Below are positions 32,915 through 36,179 of a stretch of 36,179 nt of DNA, one piece after another; within the stretch, counting starts at the first letter, position 1, and the number at the start of each line of letters is the position of its first letter. The position numbers were made by a program, and so were the translations under genes. The DNA lies in the NCBI GenBank assembly GCA_001567105.1, contig LMZR01000074.1, positions 1 to 36,179 on the forward strand, in the 5' to 3' direction. The DNA comes from Chloroflexi bacterium OLB14. GTDB lineage: Bacteria; Chloroflexota; Anaerolineae; Anaerolineales; Villigracilaceae. The notes beneath the pieces are model-generated. The model was not told where the DNA came from and did no database searches. It saw nothing but the letters and a program-made list of their open reading frames with translations.

Positions 32915-34337
32915 GTGAATCAAAAGTCTTAGGCGGTCAAGAAGTCATTGGCGTAGGACGTATCGAAGGACCAATCATGGTCGTTGAAGGTGCGGCAAAC
33001 GTCAGTTATGATGAAGTAGTAGAAATTAAAGATTCTCGCGGCCAACTCCGCCGTGGTCGTGTGCTTGAAGTAGGCGAAGGCTTTGCTGTGGTGCAGGTCT
33101 TTGCTGGTTCTACTGGCTTATCCATTGACGGAACAAGCGTGCGCTTTTTAGGTAACACCTTACACATTCCTGTTGCCGAAGAAATGCTCGGACGCATTTT
33201 TGATGGTTTAGGTAACCCCATTGATGGTGGTCCAGAACCATTGACAGATCACTATGCTGATGTAAATGGTCAGCCAATTAACCCAACTGCACGTATTTAT
33301 CCACGCGATTATATCCAACTGGTATTTCCACCATTGATGGTGTTAATACTTTGTTACGCGGTCAAAAACTTCCGTTGTTCTCTGGCGCAGGTATGCCACA
33401 TGATCAACTCGCCGCTCAAATTGTGCGCCAAGCCACATTAGGTAAAGAGGCAGGTGCGCCACAAACTGAAGGCGAAGAATTTGCTATTGTGTTCGCCGCT
33501 ATGGGTGTTAAGAACGACGTTGCTGATTACTTCCGTAAATCATTTACTGAAAGTGGCGCGCTTACCCGTGTGGCAATGTTCTTGAATTTGGCAGATGACC
33601 CCCCAGTAGAACGTATCGTAACTCCGCGCGCTGCATTGACCTTAGCCGAATATTTGGCTTATGAAAAAGGTATGCACGTGTTAGTAGTGTTAACCGATAT
33701 GACCAACTATGGTGAAGCCTTACGCCAAATTTCAAACGTACGTGGTGAGGTGCCAAGCCGTAAAGGTTACCCAGGTTACTTATATTCTGACCTCGCTTCT
33801 TTATACGAACGAACAGGTCGTATTCGTACTAGCGAAGGTTCTATTACCCAAATCCCGATTCTAACGATGCCTAATGATGACATCACGCACCCCATGCCAG
33901 ACTTAACAGGTTATATTACCGAAGGTCAAATTGTGTTGGGACGTGAATTAAACTTTGCAGGCGTTTATCCTCCTGTAGCAGTTTTACCAAGCCTCTCTCG
34001 TTTGATGAAAGATGGTATTGGTAAAGGTCGCACACGTGAAGATCATCCACGCTGGGGCGCACAACTTTACGCAGCTTATGCTAGAACACAAGACGTGCGC
34101 GCCTTAGCATCCGTTATCGGCGAAGAAGAACTCTCCGAAGTTGACCAAAAATACTTAAAGTTCGGACGCGCATTTGAACGTGAATATGTCAATCAAAGTT
34201 TCACCGAAAATCGCACTATCGAACGAACTTTGGAAATTGGATGGAAATTGCTTTCCATTTTGCCAAAGAAAGAACTAACCCGCGTCAACCTCGACGAAAT
34301 CGAAAAATATTATACAGGCGACGATGCCACAAATTAG
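32911..34337 (+). CDS. V/A-type ATPase subunit B, frameshifted
   Basis: The non-catalytic nucleotide-binding subunit, about 476 aa after repair. It starts with the beta-barrel domain ([13 protein letters not shown]) and lacks a P-loop, carrying the B-type [15 protein letters not shown] in that place. Later motifs are [15 protein letters not shown] and [16 protein letters not shown]. The break is at 33317-33318, where CAACTGG should read CAAACTGG, giving [18 protein letters not shown]. It overlaps subunit A by 4 bp and subunit D by 14 bp. Confidence 0.93.
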
Positions 34338-34953
34338 TATAGCCCCCACTCGTACGAATTTAATTCGCCTCAAAAAGGAATTACGCTTTGCCAAAGAGGG
34401 TTACGAAATCCTCGATCGCAAACGTGAAGCCCTAACAGGTGAGCTTGTTCGTGTTGCTAAAGAAGCCGATTCTCTTCAAAAAGAGGTTTGGGCTTTGCTT
34501 GAAACCGCATACGGCGCGATGGAAAAAGCACGCCTTGTGATGGGTTCAGATCATGTGGAGTGGGCATCTTTGGCAGTCAATAAAACTGTTGATGTGCATT
34601 TGCGTTTGCGTGGCATCATGGGTGTAGCAATTCCGCAAATCGAAGCGCGCGGCGAACCACCAAAACTTTTATATAGCCCTGGTGATACCGCCGCCGTGTT
34701 AGATGAAGCCAGTGCCGCATTTCGTGAAGTGCTTGTGCGTATTCCGCAACTTTCTATGCTCACCGCCGCAGTATGGCGTTTGGCAAATGAATTAAAGAAA
34801 ACGCAACGCCGTGTAAACGCCTTGCAACACATCTTTATCCCAAACTATAAACATCAAATCGAGTTTATCGTTTCCTCATTAGAAGAACGCGAACGCGAAG
34901 AAACTTTCCGCTTGAAATGGTTGAAAACCAAAATGACCAAGCAAGCGGCTTAA
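34324..34953 (+). CDS. V/A-type ATPase subunit D
   Basis: The 209-aa central shaft subunit, two long helices in antiparallel coiled coil. The N-terminal signature is [20 protein letters not shown] and the late helix is [18 protein letters not shown]. The length and position (last of the core genes) are typical. Its start lies inside the end of subunit B, and a strong terminator follows 15 bases after the stop. Confidence 0.94.
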   Translation: MPQISIAPTRTNLIRLKKELRFAKEGYEILDRKREALTGELVRVAKEADSLQKEVWALLETAYGAMEKARLVMGSDHVEWASLAVNKTVDVHLRLRGIMGVAIPQIEARGEPPKLLYSPGDTAAVLDEASAAFREVLVRIPQLSMLTAAVWRLANELKKTQRRVNALQHIFIPNYKHQIEFIVSSLEEREREETFRLKWLKTKMTKQAA

Positions 34954-34968
34954 AAATTTCTAATCCGA

Positions 34969-35012
34969 AAAATAGGTTTTGACGATATACTCGTCAAAAC
35001 CTATTTTATTTA
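34969..35012 (+). terminator. Terminator of the V/A-ATPase operon
   Basis: AAAATAGGTTTTGACGA (34969-34985), loop TATAC, TCGTCAAAACCTATTTT (34991-35007): a perfect 17-bp stem ending in a T-rich tract. Confidence 0.85.
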
Positions 35013-35017
35013 ACAAC

Positions 35018-35066
35018 GTACCGCAAGATTTATCTTGCGTTTTAGAGCAACATAAATGTTGCAGTA
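35018..35066. repeat. Double-hairpin repeat of a second sequence type
   Basis: GTAC, then the hairpin CGCAAGAT-TT-ATCTTGCG, a short spacer, the hairpin GCAACA-TAAA-TGTTGC, then GTAC. The plan is the same as copies A and B (outer arms around two hairpins) but the sequence differs. The first hairpin is followed by TTTT. Confidence 0.7.
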
Positions 35067-35081
35067 CATAAAAATATTAAT

Positions 35082-36179
35082 ATGAAACTCAACACATCTC
35101 TACAAAAATATTTTCTGAAATTCCCGTATCATTTCAAACAAAAATATTCCTGATATTCAAATCACAGGAATAGCCATTGATAGTCGTGCCGTCAAATCTG
35201 GTGATTTGTTTGTTGCCATGCAAGGCGGCACTTTAGATGGGCATAAATATGTTCAAAAAGCTATTGATAATGGGGCGGTGGCGATTCTTGGTGAAAAAGA
35301 TTTAACTGGATTCAATATCCCATATATTCAGATAAAAAACACGCGTCAAGCCCTGACCTGGATAGCTGGTTCGTTTTACAACTGGCCTGGTCATTCGCTG
35401 ACGGTAATTGGCGTAACAGGCACCGATGGCAAAACAACAACCAGTAATATCATTCATAAAATATTAATTACAGCAGGCATCAAAGCAGGCATGATTTCAA
35501 CTGTCAATGCTGTAATTGGAGATGAAGTATTAGATACAGGCTTTCACGTCACCACACCTGATGCGCATGATGTGCAAAAATATTTAGCGCAAATGGTAGA
35601 AGCGGGATCAACTCATGTTGTGCTTGAAACCACATCACATGGTTGGGCGCAACATCGAGTGGATGCTTGTGAATTTGATATTGCTGTCGTCACCAACATC
35701 ACGCACGAACACATGGATGAACATGGTAGTTATGAAAATTATCGCGCCGCCAAAGCGCGCTTGTTTGAAAGCCTAACATGGACAAAAGAAAAACCACAGG
35801 GCAATCCACGCTTGGCGGTGATTAATCGTGATGATAAAAAGTCATTTGATTTTTTGAATAAATTTACCCAAACCAACAAAATAAATTATGGCTTGCATAA
35901 AGATGCAGATGTTTATGCAAAGAATGTCAAATACAAATCACTGGGGATTAGTTTTGATATTGTTTCTAATAATTTGCGCGTAGCCAAATTAGCATTTCTA
36001 GATTCTTTGGAATTAGATGCCGATAAAAACAAAATAAAAATAACCAGCGAACTTGTTGGCAAGCATAATGTTTATAACAACCTTGCCGCATTCACAACAA
36101 CCGTTTATGGGTTAGGCATTAAACCCGAAATTGCCGCACAGGGTATTGCTGCTTTAGAAGGTATTTCAGGGCGCATGGA
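35082..36179 (+). CDS. murE: MurE-type Mur ligase, partial and frameshifted at its start
   Basis: UDP-MurNAc-tripeptide synthetase family, adding the third amino acid in peptidoglycan synthesis. The N-terminal domain reads IQITGIAIDSRAVKSGDLFVAM, in part. The ATP loop is GVTGTDGKTTT (Asn is more usual than Asp). The MurE signature TTPDAHDVQKYLAQMVEAG and ETTSHGWAQHRV follow, then THEHMDEHGSYENYRAAKARL and GKHNVYNNLAAF. The ATG at 35082 gives MKLNTSLQ, then two frame breaks occur at A-runs (35104-35108 and 35136-35144), each apparently one A short; repaired it reads IFSEIPVSF into NIPDIQITG. The gene continues past the window end. The third-residue specificity cannot be read because that C-terminal motif is missing. 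Confidence 0.85.

Noticed and set aside
1..36179. CRISPR array, tRNA or rRNA genes, insertion sequences with transposase
   Set aside because: I looked for regular spacer-repeat spacing, tRNA-like arms and transposase motifs and found none. The repeats present are palindromic and irregularly placed.

Overview
This AT-rich bacterial window most resembles the Chloroflexota (Anaerolineae-like). The supporting signs are a bacterial V/A-type ATPase operon, RNase J, a B12-dependent ribonucleotide reductase next to nrdR, a Thr/Pro-rich lipoprotein of the beta-helix type, and many intergenic palindromic repeats. This assignment is inferred from gene content and is not proven.

Layout. 1-2.8 kb: a UbiA-family prenyltransferase (+), then a GH16-like protein and a DMT/EamA transporter (both -). 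3.3-7.7 kb (+): an MBL-fold protein, a small conserved protein, a large membrane glycosyltransferase and mutY. 7.8-10.8 kb (-): RNase J preceded by a candidate small RNA or attenuator, a 62-aa secreted peptide and an exported protein of unknown function. 11.0-14.5 kb (+): two alpha/beta hydrolases flanking a fatty-acyl-CoA ligase-like enzyme. 14.7-17.9 kb (+): nrdR and the class II ribonucleotide reductase. 18.1-20.1 kb (+): a compact anti-phage CBASS operon (CD-NTase, standalone E2-like protein, membrane-anchored effector). 20.3-24.3 kb (-): a YdeI/DUF1905 protein, then an operon reading unknown protein, RsbW-like kinase, STAS protein and two patatin phospholipases. 24.4-25.8 kb (+): a beta-helix lipoprotein. 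26.2-35.0 kb (+): a nine-gene V/A-ATPase operon in the order G-C-I-K-F-E-A-B-D with a consensus promoter and a strong terminator. From 35.1 kb (+): a MurE-type ligase that runs off the end.

How the genes work together. The CBASS genes form one tightly spaced cassette: a nucleotide second-messenger synthase, an E2-like protein that likely primes it by conjugation, and a membrane effector. The RsbW/STAS pair looks like a partner-switch sensor joined to two lipases. nrdR is the expected repressor of the adjacent reductase. The V/A-ATPase operon holds all nine core subunits.

A striking feature is about twelve single-base frameshifts, mostly at short homopolymers, in otherwise well-conserved genes including ATPase subunits A, B and C, murE and mutY. 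I read these as consensus errors of a long-read assembly, not gene decay, and report the affected genes as single spanning CDSs. At least four families of palindromic repeats are scattered between genes, and two repeat-like hairpins lie inside coding sequence.
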